Shown one piece after another: positions 1 to 7,117 of a stretch of 9,097 nt of DNA (the first letter of the stretch is position 1; the number at the start of each line of letters is the position of its first letter). The stretch is from the NCBI RefSeq assembly GCF_040096015.1, contig NZ_JBBMFO010000043.1, forward strand, positions 1-9,097, given 5' to 3'. The notes under the pieces were generated by a model. It ran no database searches and was not told where the DNA came from. It saw only the letters and a list, made by a program, of their open reading frames with translations. The stretch comes from Peptoniphilus_A hominis. GTDB taxonomy: Bacteria; Bacillota; Clostridia; Tissierellales; Peptoniphilaceae. A program made the position numbers and the translations under genes.

Positions 1-16
1 TTTTTCATTCCTCCAT
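1..16 (-). promoter_or_regulatory. Ribosome binding site of a gene beyond the left edge
   Basis: On the minus strand the last bases of the window read GGAGGAATGAAAAA. GGAGG is a full Shine-Dalgarno core. The ATG at position 8 is only one base from it, which is too close, so the real start probably lies just outside the window. This would be the next gene of the left-flank module, downstream of the sigma-like gene. Only the site is visible, so nothing can be said about the product. Confidence 0.35.
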
Positions 17-38
17 TTCAATATTGTTGTGTTCCAAA

Positions 39-65
39 CAAAGAAAGGCTAAGCACCTTTCTTTG
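39..65 (-). terminator. Hairpin after the sigma-like gene, weak terminator
   Basis: There is a perfect 10-base inverted repeat, CAAAGAAAGG (39-48) and CCTTTCTTTG (56-65), with a 7-base loop. It lies 23 bases past the restored stop codon of the sigma-like gene (88-90) and before the ribosome binding site at the left edge. On the minus strand the stem is followed only by TTTGG rather than a long T run. It may be a weak terminator or an mRNA-processing or stability hairpin. Confidence 0.35.
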
Positions 66-87
66 ATACTTAACCTTCCAACATTTT

Positions 88-501
88 TTAGAATTTATCT
101 TCTAAAAGTTTTCTTAGCTTTTCTAAAATCTTATCCCTCCTTTTTTCCGATTGCTTGATAGCTTACTTTTTCTTTTTTGCCAATCGACCTTAGACTTTCT
201 TCTCTGTAAAAGATGGCTTCCATTAACTCTCTTTCTTTTTTGTGAATGTAGCTAACGCCTTGTTTAATTCTTCAATTTGCATTTTGACTTCTACAATTTT
301 TTCTAAGTCTATTCTTTCATCTATGATATTGTCTACAAAATTCCCGTCATGATCCAATGATGAAAAAAAGAGCAAGTGGTTTTTCTTGTCCGCCTGCTCT
401 AAATACTTTTCGTGTTCTTTTTCTCGCCAGTAGACTTTATATATCTGCTCGCTGACTTTAACCCTTTGTCCGTTGACATAAAGGTAATATTCTTTTGGCA
501 T
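88..501 (-). pseudogene. Sigma-70-like small ICE protein, frame broken twice
   Basis: It starts at ATG 501 behind GGAGG (7-base spacing) with MPKEYYLYVNGQRVKVSEQIY, the N-terminus typical of small sigma-70-like proteins on Firmicutes ICEs. The starting frame stops at 223 after 92 aa. From base 235 the -1 frame continues with RELMEAIFYREESLRSIGKK and VSYQAIGK, a sigma-region-4-like helix-turn-helix, and stops at 131. From base 141 the original frame resumes with RRDKILEKLRKLLEDKF and stops at 88. Without the two shifts it would be 137 codons, the usual size of the family as I remember it. Both shifts fall in A6 runs followed by G (236-241 and 141-146). The likely role is transcription control of ICE genes. 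Sequencing error, true decay, or programmed -1 frameshifting at the first site (A AAA AAG in register) are all possible. A single programmed -1 slip would give a 123-aa protein lacking only the C-terminal basic tail. Confidence 0.75.
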
Positions 502-517
502 TTAATTTCCTCCATTT

Positions 518-549
518 CTTTTTTTGTCTGCGTTTTTAGACAAAAAAAG
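518..549. repeat. 12-base inverted repeat upstream of sigma-like gene
   Basis: A perfect 12-base inverted repeat runs from 518-529 (CTTTTTTTGTCT) to 538-549 (AGACAAAAAAAG), with the 8-base loop GCGTTTTT. It lies just before the ribosome binding site of the sigma-like gene. In the minus-strand transcript its 5' arm contains the U-tract of the terminator at 541-583. That U-tract can therefore pair with the downstream A-tract, forming an alternative fold. The order of the T and A runs is wrong for this hairpin to be an intrinsic terminator itself on either strand. Confidence 0.6.
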
Positions 550-583
550 GAGGACTTCTACACTTTGGCGTAAAAAGTCCTCT
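541..583 (-). terminator. Rho-independent terminator before the sigma-like gene
   Basis: On the minus strand GAGGACTT (582-575) pairs with AAGTCCTC (557-550) across a 17-base loop. It is followed at once by C and seven Ts (549-542). This is the layout of an intrinsic terminator. It would end transcription coming from the ECF/ABC operon. Because it lies in the leader of the sigma-like gene and its U-tract can pair with a downstream A-tract, it could also work as an attenuator for that gene. Confidence 0.6.
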
Positions 584-614
584 CGGCTTAAAAACTAATG
601 TTTTATATAATTTT

Positions 615-722
615 CTATTTGGTCGTTTCTGGTAAAGTATTATTGCTATGTGTAAGCAATTCCAAGAATAAAAAAGGATAATTATATCGTTCTGTGAAAA
701 CCGAAACTATAAGTTTTGACAT
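615..722 (-). CDS. Possible 35-aa small protein or leader peptide
   Basis: ATG at 722 is preceded by GGAGG with 7-base spacing and opens a 35-codon frame ending at TAG (615-617). The product starts MSKLIVSVFTERYNYPF and ends NNTLPETTK. I do not recognise it. It lies between the S-component gene (stop 764) and the terminator at 541-583, on the same strand, ending about 32 bases before the terminator stem. That is the position of a leader peptide in an attenuated operon, here one leading to the sigma-like gene. Against it being a real gene, its start region and codons also form a terminator-like stem (670-731), and a chance 35-codon frame is not rare in AT-rich DNA. A second Shine-Dalgarno (AGGAGGG at about 743-749) with a three-codon frame lies just upstream. 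A ribosome profile or conservation of the frame would settle it. Confidence 0.35.
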   Translation of the reverse strand: MSKLIVSVFTERYNYPFLFLELLTHSNNTLPETTK

Positions 723-731
723 AATTATCCC
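670..731 (-). terminator. AT-rich terminator-like hairpin after the operon
   Basis: On the minus strand GGATAATTAT (730-721) and ATAATTATCC (685-676) form a perfect 10-base stem around a 35-base loop, followed by six Ts (675-670). It lies 33 bases past the stop of the last operon gene, so it is a candidate transcription end for the ECF/ABC operon. The loop is long, but it holds a further short repeat (AAAAC/GTTTT). The same stem covers the ribosome binding site and start codon of the possible 35-aa ORF, so it could also control its translation. Confidence 0.45.
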
Positions 732-763
732 TCCATTATTTTCCCTCCTAAGTAAATTTATTA

Positions 764-1348
764 TTAAATCACTCCTGCTTTTTCAAAATGCTTTTTGAGT
801 ATCTTTGTTGCAACGAATGCTCCTATGCAAGCAAGAACAAATGTTATCAAGGCAAAGCCTACTGCCCATGAAACTTTGAAATAAGATAATGCTTCATTTA
901 TTTGTGCTTCACTCATTTTCCATTTTGATGCTCTTTCCACAAAAGAAGCTGTTCCGAATAAAATCACAGGAATTACTGTCCCTAAAAAATCCGCTAATGC
1001 AAATATCCCATATCCAATAATCATTCGTCCCTTGCTCTCATAATTTCCTATAATCAAATCACATATAATTCCACCGATTACAGCAAAGACTGCATGAGGC
1101 AAATGTCCTCCTGACAATGCAATTAAACCAAGAAGCGTTCCTGATATTGTAAATACGCCCTTCTTTTTAACTTTCAAAGCCATAAGGATATAAACGGTAG
1201 CAGCTACCATAAAGCTAACTCCTGAAGCAATAAATCCTCCAATCACTGTTGTTGCCATAGCAAATGCAACCGCCATGTATATGACAATTCCAATTGCATT
1301 AAAGATTCCGATTGTAATAAAATCACGACCATTTAATTTGTTTTTCAT
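764..1348 (-). CDS. MptD/Trep_Strep-family ECF transporter S component
   Basis: This 194-aa integral membrane protein has about six hydrophobic segments (near residues 10-30, 33-57, 66-81, 85-100, 108-133 and 158-183), a basic N-terminus and a basic C-terminal tail (KILKKHFEK). Length, topology and stretches such as GGHLPHAVFAVIGGIICD match the Trep_Strep family (TIGR02185), often annotated MptD-family ECF S component. S components bind the substrate and dock on the EcfT/EcfA module, which stands immediately upstream here. AGGAGG sits 6 bases before ATG 1348 and overlaps the TAG of ecfT, which supports this start and translational coupling. It is the last gene of the operon. The substrate cannot be read from the sequence. 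Given the neighbours I infer a metallophore or related small molecule, not one of the classical ECF vitamins. Confidence 0.85.
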   Translation of the reverse strand: MKNKLNGRDFITIGIFNAIGIVIYMAVAFAMATTVIGGFIASGVSFMVAATVYILMALKVKKKGVFTISGTLLGLIALSGGHLPHAVFAVIGGIICDLIIGNYESKGRMIIGYGIFALADFLGTVIPVILFGTASFVERASKWKMSEAQINEALSYFKVSWAVGFALITFVLACIGAFVATKILKKHFEKAGVI

Positions 1349-1358
1349 AAAAGTCCTC

Positions 1359-2060
1359 CTAATAAATTTTCTGTATTACTATCACAAGAGCAATCATCAA
1401 AGCTCCTAATAGTCCAATCAACAAATCCGTTGTTCTAAACCTCAATTTTGTTAATGTAACCCTGTTCTCATCACTATCAAGTCCTCTAATGAGTGCTGAA
1501 GCTGACAGTTCATCTGAAATCTTAATCATTCTCATTAAAAGCGGAACAAGCGTATATTCAATATATTTAATTGGATGTAGCAAGGGGAAAAATCTACTTG
1601 TTACGATTCCTCGAATCTTCATATTCTCTTTTAATGCCTTGAGTTCTATTTTTATAGTTGGTACAAACCTAAGCAAAACACTAAAAGGTATACCAATGCT
1701 TCTTGGTACTTTCATTCTATTTAATGCTTCAAGCATTTCACTTACACTTGTAGTCTTTGTTATATATCCACCAAACATAGCAATTAAGGTCATCCTTGAT
1801 GCAAAGTAAATAAACATATATATTGCAAATACGATACTTGCTTCACAAAACTTTCCAAGCCATAACTCTATGCAGTATAAAATCACAAAAAACAAAATAA
1901 AGCGTAATGCTCTTTTCCACATACTGCTGTATACATACAGAAAAAAGGCAAAGAGAATCAGTCCGAAAAGTAGAATTGTATCGCTTATAAAAAAGCTCGT
2001 AAATCCAACAATTGGAAGTAGAGTAAGTTTTATTCTCGGATCGACTGTTTTTCTATCCAT
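1359..2060 (-). CDS. EcfT-like (CbiQ family) transmembrane coupling protein
   Basis: A 233-aa membrane protein of the CbiQ/EcfT family. Four to five hydrophobic segments fill the N-terminal half (about residues 10-95) and another closes the protein (212-230). Between them lies the cytoplasmic coupling region, with two Arg-Gly motifs, KIRGI (R150-G151) and LIRGL (R192-G193). In EcfT proteins two such motifs contact the ATPases. It should link the double ATPase encoded just upstream to the S component just downstream. ATG 2060 lies 11 bases after AGGAGG. The in-frame TTG at 2063 has better spacing (8) and would add one residue, so the start is uncertain by one codon. Its start lies 4 bases past the stop of the ATPase gene, so the two are clearly cotranscribed. 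Confidence 0.85.
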   Translation of the reverse strand: MDRKTVDPRIKLTLLPIVGFTSFFISDTILLFGLILFAFFLYVYSSMWKRALRFILFFVILYCIELWLGKFCEASIVFAIYMFIYFASRMTLIAMFGGYITKTTSVSEMLEALNRMKVPRSIGIPFSVLLRFVPTIKIELKALKENMKIRGIVTSRFFPLLHPIKYIEYTLVPLLMRMIKISDELSASALIRGLDSDENRVTLTKLRFRTTDLLIGLLGALMIALVIVIQKIY

Positions 2061-2064
2061 CAAG

Positions 2065-3570
2065 TTATCTACCTCCTCTCATCTTGTCCAATATGAGAAT
2101 TTTATTACTTTCACTCATATTCAAAACACTTTCTATTTTTCCATCTCCCATTACCCACAGCTCGCTTACTGTGTTCGCTAAAAACTCAAAATCATGACTT
2201 ATTACCAAAACTGTTATCCCTTTTTTTAATTGTTCTTCAATCAGTTTTGCGACTGAAAGCATTGAGTCTTTATCACAACCTGATGTTGGTTCATCATAGA
2301 TGAAAACTTTTGCCTGTTTCATCATTCCACAAGCTATTGTCAGTCTTTGTTTTTCTCCTCTTGATAAAGCAAACGGATGCTTATCTATATATTTATCTAA
2401 GCCAAGAACATTCAAAATAGACTTTGCCTTTTGGGTATTTTCTTTTTTATCTTTATTTGAAATACCAAGCAGCATTTCATCAAGTACACTTTCCGAAAAT
2501 AACTGATAGTCTGAATCCTGAAATACAAAATATGACATATCCATTAAATCTTTACGATTCAACTCTTTATCTTTTTCCGCCCATATTTTCCCCTCTTTTA
2601 TCTTCTCAAGTCCTGAAATTACCCTTGCAAAAGTAGTTTTCCCAGTACCATTTAACCCAATAAGACCAATGGCTTTTCCACACTCCATATTGAAATCAAG
2701 ATGATTTAAGATGTATTGATTTTGCTTATTTCCAACCTTAGTTGCACTTGGGTAACAAAATTTCAAGCCTTTCCCACTGATACTTTCATCATTTAATTGA
2801 TATAAATCTTTCTTCTCACTTATCCTGTATTCTTTTAATTCAAGAGTTCTTAGTCCATTATCATCCCAAAACTTCCCTTCAAGATGGATAACTTCTTCCC
2901 GACTCAAGTCCTGTGCAATCTCTCCATCTTTAACCAAAAGAAAACGGTCAAATAAAGATTTTACATAGTACAAACGATGTTCAATTAGAACAACAGTTGT
3001 TCCCTTTTTCTTTAATTTTTCCAAAATTAAAAATAGGTCAAATGTTGCTTTCATATCCAAATTTGCTGAAGGCTCATCTAAAATTAAAACTTTCGGATTC
3101 ATTGCATAGATGCTTGCAATAGCTATCTTTTGTTTCTGCCCGCTTGATAATTCAAAAACAGATTTTCCTTTCAGTTCCTCAATATCCAGCTCTGCATATA
3201 CTTCTTCTACTCTCTGTTTGATTTCATATCTTGATTTGCAGATAGTTTGAAGCCCAAAAGCTATTTCTTCATCTGTCGTTGTCGTGAAAAATTGACTTCT
3301 TGGATCTTGAAATACAGTACCTACAATACGCCCTATTTCATGAAGCGATAATTTGCTTATATCTTTTCCGGACGCAAAGGCTTCTCCTTGCATTTTGCCT
3401 TTGTAATAATGTGGAATAAGACCATTCATTACACTTCCAAGAGTACTTTTACCACTTCCACTTTTCCCTGAAATTAAAACAAATTCACCTTTTTTAATTT
3501 CAAGATTGATATTTTTTAAAGCAGTTCGCCCATCTTCCCATTCATAAGAAACATTTTTTAACAAAATCAT
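2065..3570 (-). CDS. Single-chain double ABC ATPase of an ECF transporter (EcfA-EcfA' type)
   Basis: This 501-aa protein has two complete ATP-binding domains in tandem and no membrane segments. Domain 1 has Walker A GKSGSGKST (35-43), signature LSSGQ (141-145), Walker B LILDEP (162-167) and switch His198. Domain 2 has Walker A GLNGTGKTT (305-313), signature LSRGE (402-406), Walker B VFIYDEP (422-428) and switch His459. Both sites look catalytically competent. Fused EcfA pairs of this size are usual next to EcfT and an S component, where they power uptake. I chose ATG 3570 because GAGG stands 7 bases upstream. The longer frame from 3597 would add nine residues of no family character and overlap the preceding gene by 25 bases. 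The stop of the upstream ABC gene lies 2 bases before this start. Confidence 0.88.
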   Translation of the reverse strand: MILLKNVSYEWEDGRTALKNINLEIKKGEFVLISGKSGSGKSTLGSVMNGLIPHYYKGKMQGEAFASGKDISKLSLHEIGRIVGTVFQDPRSQFFTTTTDEEIAFGLQTICKSRYEIKQRVEEVYAELDIEELKGKSVFELSSGQKQKIAIASIYAMNPKVLILDEPSANLDMKATFDLFLILEKLKKKGTTVVLIEHRLYYVKSLFDRFLLVKDGEIAQDLSREEVIHLEGKFWDDNGLRTLELKEYRISEKKDLYQLNDESISGKGLKFCYPSATKVGNKQNQYILNHLDFNMECGKAIGLIGLNGTGKTTFARVISGLEKIKEGKIWAEKDKELNRKDLMDMSYFVFQDSDYQLFSESVLDEMLLGISNKDKKENTQKAKSILNVLGLDKYIDKHPFALSRGEKQRLTIACGMMKQAKVFIYDEPTSGCDKDSMLSVAKLIEEQLKKGITVLVISHDFEFLANTVSELWVMGDGKIESVLNMSESNKILILDKMRGGR

Positions 3571-3572
3571 GA

Positions 3573-5282
3573 TTATACCTCGTACTGAGCTTTCCATAAT
3601 TTTGTGTAGTAACCATTTTTCGCAAGAAGTTCACCATGCTTTCCTTTTTCAAGTAAATTTCCTTTTTGAAATACGAGAATTTGGTCAGCTTTTTGAATTG
3701 TTTTTAAATGATGAGCCACTACAAGTACAGTTCTATTCTTTGCAAGTTCTGTAATAGCATCCTGTATCAAAGATTCATTTACAGGATCAACATTACTTGT
3801 CATTTCATCAAGAATTAAAATCGGTGCATCTTTTAGAAAAGCTCTTGCAATAGATATTCTTTGTCTTTGTCCACCTGATAAAATTCCTCCATTTTCGCCA
3901 ATATCAGTTTCATAACCTTTTGGTAAACTCATAATGAAATCATGTATTCTTGCTTTCTTTGCAGCTTCAATGATTTCCTCTTTTGTAGCTCCTTTTTTAC
4001 CTACTCTGATATTTTCTTCAATCGTGTTATCAAACAATTGAACATTCTGCATGACAATGCTAATACGGTCTAAAAGCTCATCATAAGGAATATCCCTTAT
4101 ATCAATTCCTCCGAGTGTAATTTTTCCTTTATGCACATCATAAAATCTTAGAAGTAAGTTGGTTATAGTGGTCTTTCCACTACCTGATTCTCCAACTAAG
4201 GCTGTCATTGTTTTTTCAGCAATAGAAAAGCTCAATTTTTCCATTTTAAATTCATCTTTTTCATAGGAAAATCCAATGTTATCAAAAGCTATATCATTAT
4301 CTTTCGGAACAATTCCATTCACTTTATCCGGGATTACATCTGCATATAAAATTCTTGAAAGTCTTTCGTAACTATCTACCACCGAAACATAGTACATATA
4401 GTGTTGTTCCATAGAAGCGAATGGCTTATAAAACTCTTTTGAAATTACCGCAAAGATAATAAAATTAAGTACATCAAGATTTCCCTTTACAACAAATATT
4501 GTTCCTCCAATTAAAAGAACTAAATATCCAATATCCAGTAAAAAACCAAATATAGATAACTGTTTTGCCTTGAATCTTGAAGCTGCTTTGCTTGTTTCTC
4601 CAAACTTCTTTGTTTTATTCATAAGCTCATTATCCAAGCTCTTATTGTTAGAAAAACTCTTTAATACAGGTATTCCTCTCACATATTCAACAAATAGTCT
4701 AACCATATCAAGAAGTGCTGAGTTATTCTGATTCTCTATTTTTTCAGATTGCTTAATTGTCAGATATAGAAAGATAAGTGCAATCGGAACAGATACAGCC
4801 ATTAGAATAGCAAGTTTTAAATCAATACTTGCAAGACCAATAAATACGACTGCACCTATCAAAAAATCGCCAAACATTCTTGACCACATGTGTCCTACAA
4901 CAAGGGACATATTATCAACATCTTTGTGTAAAATTGTATTTATTTCCCCAAGTCGTTCATTGGTATAAAATCCTAAGCTGAATTTTTTCAATTTAATAAT
5001 CATGCGTTCTCTTATTTGCTGAACAATATCAAAACCTGCACTATGCTTTTTCATATCTGCGACCATATTACAAATACCTTTGAAGACTACAAGTAATCCA
5101 ATTGAAATAAAATATTTATATAGGCTTGCTAAGCTCGTTCCGTCAAAGATTTGGAACAGTATAGAAAATACGATAACAATCATGGCTATGGAGCTGAGAC
5201 CATAAAGGGCAAAGAATACACTTGATATAATCAAATCTCTCTTGCCGCTTTTTGTTAGTAGTTTTAACATTTCTCTAAACAT
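3573..5282 (-). CDS. ABC transporter half-molecule, permease-ATPase (second of pair)
   Basis: A 569-aa protein with an N-terminal six-helix ABC type IV (exporter-fold) membrane domain (about residues 15-300) and a C-terminal ATPase domain. The latter has Walker A GESGSGKTT (364-372), Q-loop in VMQNVQLFD, signature LSGGQ (468-472), Walker B ILILDEM (488-494) and switch His524. With the preceding gene it should form a heterodimer. Despite the exporter fold, relatives such as YbtP/YbtQ of Yersinia and IrtAB of mycobacteria import ferric siderophores. Sitting in one operon with an ECF importer favours that role here, but it is inference. ATG 5282 has AGAGGTGG about 9 bases upstream and overlaps the end of the partner gene by 8 bases, indicating translational coupling and fixed stoichiometry. 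The catalytic Glu493 is present, so this is not the degenerate-site subunit of a typical heterodimer. Confidence 0.85.
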   Translation of the reverse strand: MFREMLKLLTKSGKRDLIISSVFFALYGLSSIAMIVIVFSILFQIFDGTSLASLYKYFISIGLLVVFKGICNMVADMKKHSAGFDIVQQIRERMIIKLKKFSLGFYTNERLGEINTILHKDVDNMSLVVGHMWSRMFGDFLIGAVVFIGLASIDLKLAILMAVSVPIALIFLYLTIKQSEKIENQNNSALLDMVRLFVEYVRGIPVLKSFSNNKSLDNELMNKTKKFGETSKAASRFKAKQLSIFGFLLDIGYLVLLIGGTIFVVKGNLDVLNFIIFAVISKEFYKPFASMEQHYMYYVSVVDSYERLSRILYADVIPDKVNGIVPKDNDIAFDNIGFSYEKDEFKMEKLSFSIAEKTMTALVGESGSGKTTITNLLLRFYDVHKGKITLGGIDIRDIPYDELLDRISIVMQNVQLFDNTIEENIRVGKKGATKEEIIEAAKKARIHDFIMSLPKGYETDIGENGGILSGGQRQRISIARAFLKDAPILILDEMTSNVDPVNESLIQDAITELAKNRTVLVVAHHLKTIQKADQILVFQKGNLLEKGKHGELLAKNGYYTKLWKAQYEV

Positions 5283-7014
5283 TTTCTGTTACCACCTCTT
5301 TCAAATTCCATCTATCTACCTTGTTCTGTGCTTCAACCATATCCTTATAAAAATCACATCTTTTCATCAGCTCTTCATGGCTTCCTGCATCAAGAACAAC
5401 GCCCTTATCCATAACTATAATTTGGTCTGAATCTCTAATCGTATTTAGATGATGAGCAATTGTAATGATAGTTTTATCCTTACTTAAATCATCAATCGCT
5501 TCACCGATTAGTCTTTCATTTTCACTATCAACAGCTGCCATTGCCTCATCTAATATTAAAATCGGTGCATTTTTAAGAATCATTCTCGCAATTGATATTC
5601 TTTGTTTTTCTCCACCGGATAACTTGACTCCCATTTCACCTACTCGTGTTTCATATCCATTTGGCAATGCTGAAATAAATTCATGGCATCTTGCTTTTTT
5701 AGCTGCTTCTATAACTTCTTCTTTTGTTGCATTTAGTTTTCCGATTGCTATATTTTCAAAAATGCTTAAATCAAAAAGGATAACTTCCTGTTGCACACTA
5801 CCAATCAGCATTGATATATTTTCTTGACTATATTCTTTTATGTCTTTTCCATTTATCAGTATTTGTCCTTCGTCTGCATCCCAAAATCCCATAAGCAAAT
5901 TAGATACAGTACTTTTCCCACAACCACTTGCTCCTACAAAGGCATTCAAACTATTTTTCTTAAAAGTTAAATTGATATTTTTAAGCTCAAAACCATCTTT
6001 TCCGTATGCAAAATTCACATCTTTAAATTCTATATTTCCAAACTCTAAACCTTGTTCTGTATTCTTGGTTGGAAGCGGAACTGTTAAAACTTTTCCTATG
6101 GACTTTAATGCTTCCTTAAACACAATAGAAAAATGTTGCAATGTAGCAGTCTTACTTATAGATGCAGTAAAAGCAGACGATAAAATTATTGAAAGAATAA
6201 AATTAGGTGTTGTAATATTCCCATGATAAAGAAAGATACTTCCCAAAATCATGACAATTACCACTCCAATTTCCATAAATATGTCAATGAGTCCCATTGG
6301 GATTGTAACCATCCCCATGCTCTTTTTAACCCAGTAAACATATTCTCTTGCCGTTTTTAATGTTCTTTCACTTATCTCCTCTTCTTTAGCAAAAGCCTTA
6401 ATAACAGAAATATTTTTTACATATTCCATTAGCTCTTCTCTCATCTTGTTTTCATGGTTAAAATAAATAGCAAAGTTTTTATCCATTGTTTTCTGTGAAA
6501 GAACTTTTACAAAATACATAAGTGGAACTCCGGCAATCATTCCAAGAGCAAGACGCCAATCCACAAAAATCATGGCTACAAAAATAATGGTAGGTAGAAG
6601 TGTAACTGACATTATTTCAGGAAGACCATGGGCAAGGTATACTTCCACTTGTTCCACATCATGCTGAACAATGTTGGTAAGCTCTCCTGTATTATGTTCT
6701 TTAAAAAATCCTAAACTTAGTTTTTTTAGATGATCAATAATATCTAACCTAAGTTCTGTTAATTTTTCGTATGCTTTCTCATGAGCAATCTTTGTTGCAA
6801 AATAGTAAAACACGCCTTTTAACACAAATGATATAAAGATTCCAATGAATAAATACTTTAAATTACCTTCGTTAATATTGCTTGTGATTAAAGAACTAAT
6901 CAAATATACAAGTAAGATTTGTGGTATCAAATCAAATACTATTTTTAAAGTAAGAAGTGAATTGGATAAACCATTTTTCCCTATCACTTTTTTCCTTAAT
7001 TCTTTTTCTGGCAT
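5275..7014 (-). CDS. ABC transporter half-molecule, permease-ATPase (first of pair)
   Basis: A 579-aa membrane-ATPase fusion. A type IV ABC membrane domain (about residues 20-300, with the conserved LGFF-KEHNTGEL segment near 101-112) precedes an ATPase domain. That domain has Walker A GASGCGKST (361-369), signature LSGGE (465-469), Walker B ILILDEA (485-491) and switch His521. It is first in the transport operon and partners the next gene, with which it shares an 8-base overlap. I chose ATG 7014, which has AAAGGAG 8 bases upstream. The longer frame from TTG 7032 would place that ribosome binding site inside the coding region. A promoter and TetR-type operator lie directly upstream (7039-7066). 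Both partners retain the catalytic Glu and His, unlike many heterodimeric drug exporters. Import of a siderophore is my preferred role, peptide or drug export the alternative. Confidence 0.86.
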   Translation of the reverse strand: MPEKELRKKVIGKNGLSNSLLTLKIVFDLIPQILLVYLISSLITSNINEGNLKYLFIGIFISFVLKGVFYYFATKIAHEKAYEKLTELRLDIIDHLKKLSLGFFKEHNTGELTNIVQHDVEQVEVYLAHGLPEIMSVTLLPTIIFVAMIFVDWRLALGMIAGVPLMYFVKVLSQKTMDKNFAIYFNHENKMREELMEYVKNISVIKAFAKEEEISERTLKTAREYVYWVKKSMGMVTIPMGLIDIFMEIGVVIVMILGSIFLYHGNITTPNFILSIILSSAFTASISKTATLQHFSIVFKEALKSIGKVLTVPLPTKNTEQGLEFGNIEFKDVNFAYGKDGFELKNINLTFKKNSLNAFVGASGCGKSTVSNLLMGFWDADEGQILINGKDIKEYSQENISMLIGSVQQEVILFDLSIFENIAIGKLNATKEEVIEAAKKARCHEFISALPNGYETRVGEMGVKLSGGEKQRISIARMILKNAPILILDEAMAAVDSENERLIGEAIDDLSKDKTIITIAHHLNTIRDSDQIIVMDKGVVLDAGSHEELMKRCDFYKDMVEAQNKVDRWNLKEVVTENV

Positions 7015-7038
7015 GAACAACGCTCCTTTCAAAATTGA

Positions 7039-7066
7039 ATAATATTGAATCTTAATTCAGTATTAA
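7039..7066 (-). promoter_or_regulatory. Operon promoter with embedded TetR-type operator
   Basis: On the plus strand 7041-7064 reads AATATTGAAT, spacer CTTA, ATTCAGTATT, a 24-base palindrome with 9 of 10 paired positions. It fills the space between a -10 box TATTAT (7044-7039) and a weak -35 TTAATA (7066-7061, 16-base spacing) on the minus strand. The predicted transcript would start just before the AAAGGAG of the first ABC gene. Two related palindromes lie at the tetR promoter. A repressor bound here would block RNA polymerase directly. The promoter boxes are a prediction; the palindrome is directly visible. Confidence 0.6.
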
Positions 7067-7077
7067 GGTTTAAAGTA

Positions 7078-7102
7078 AGACTTTGCTGATTACGCAAAGT
7101 CT
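7078..7102. terminator. Hairpin between tetR and the transport operon
   Basis: AGACTTTGC (7078-7086) and GCAAAGTCT (7094-7102) form a perfect 9-base stem with a 7-base loop, 15 bases past the tetR stop codon. On the minus strand the stem is followed by TACTTTAAACC, a poor U-tract, so it is at best a leaky terminator. It could reduce read-through from tetR and leave the transport genes dependent on their own promoter at 7039-7066, or it could serve as an RNA-processing point. Confidence 0.4.
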
Positions 7103-7117
7103 ATTTCTTAGTGCTCA

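Noticed and set aside
518..549. Intrinsic terminator formed by the T-rich/A-rich inverted repeat
   Set aside because: On both strands the T run precedes the stem and the A run follows it, the reverse of a terminator. The real terminator is the neighbouring GAGGACTT stem followed by the T run.
615..640. LPETT in the 35-aa ORF as a sortase signal
   Set aside because: It lacks the Gly of LPXTG, a following membrane helix and any secretion signal, and the peptide is too short to be wall-anchored.
3571..3597. Upstream start (3597) for the double ATPase gene
   Set aside because: The extra nine residues have no family character. GAGG with 7-base spacing fits ATG 3570, which also removes a 25-base overlap with the gene before.
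5465..6226. Long plus-strand open frames (5465-5827, 5840-6226) opposite the first ABC gene
   Set aside because: They are antisense to a gene with full ABC motifs, lack family-like sequence and good ribosome binding sites, and reflect the codon use of the real strand. The same holds for the plus-strand frames at 1489-2181, 2300-2636, 3569-3754, 5242-5430, 6845-7042, 7682-7903, 8015-8236 and 8535-8756.
7015..7032. TTG start at 7032 for the first ABC gene
   Set aside because: The strong AAAGGAG lies inside this extension and is ideally placed for ATG 7014.
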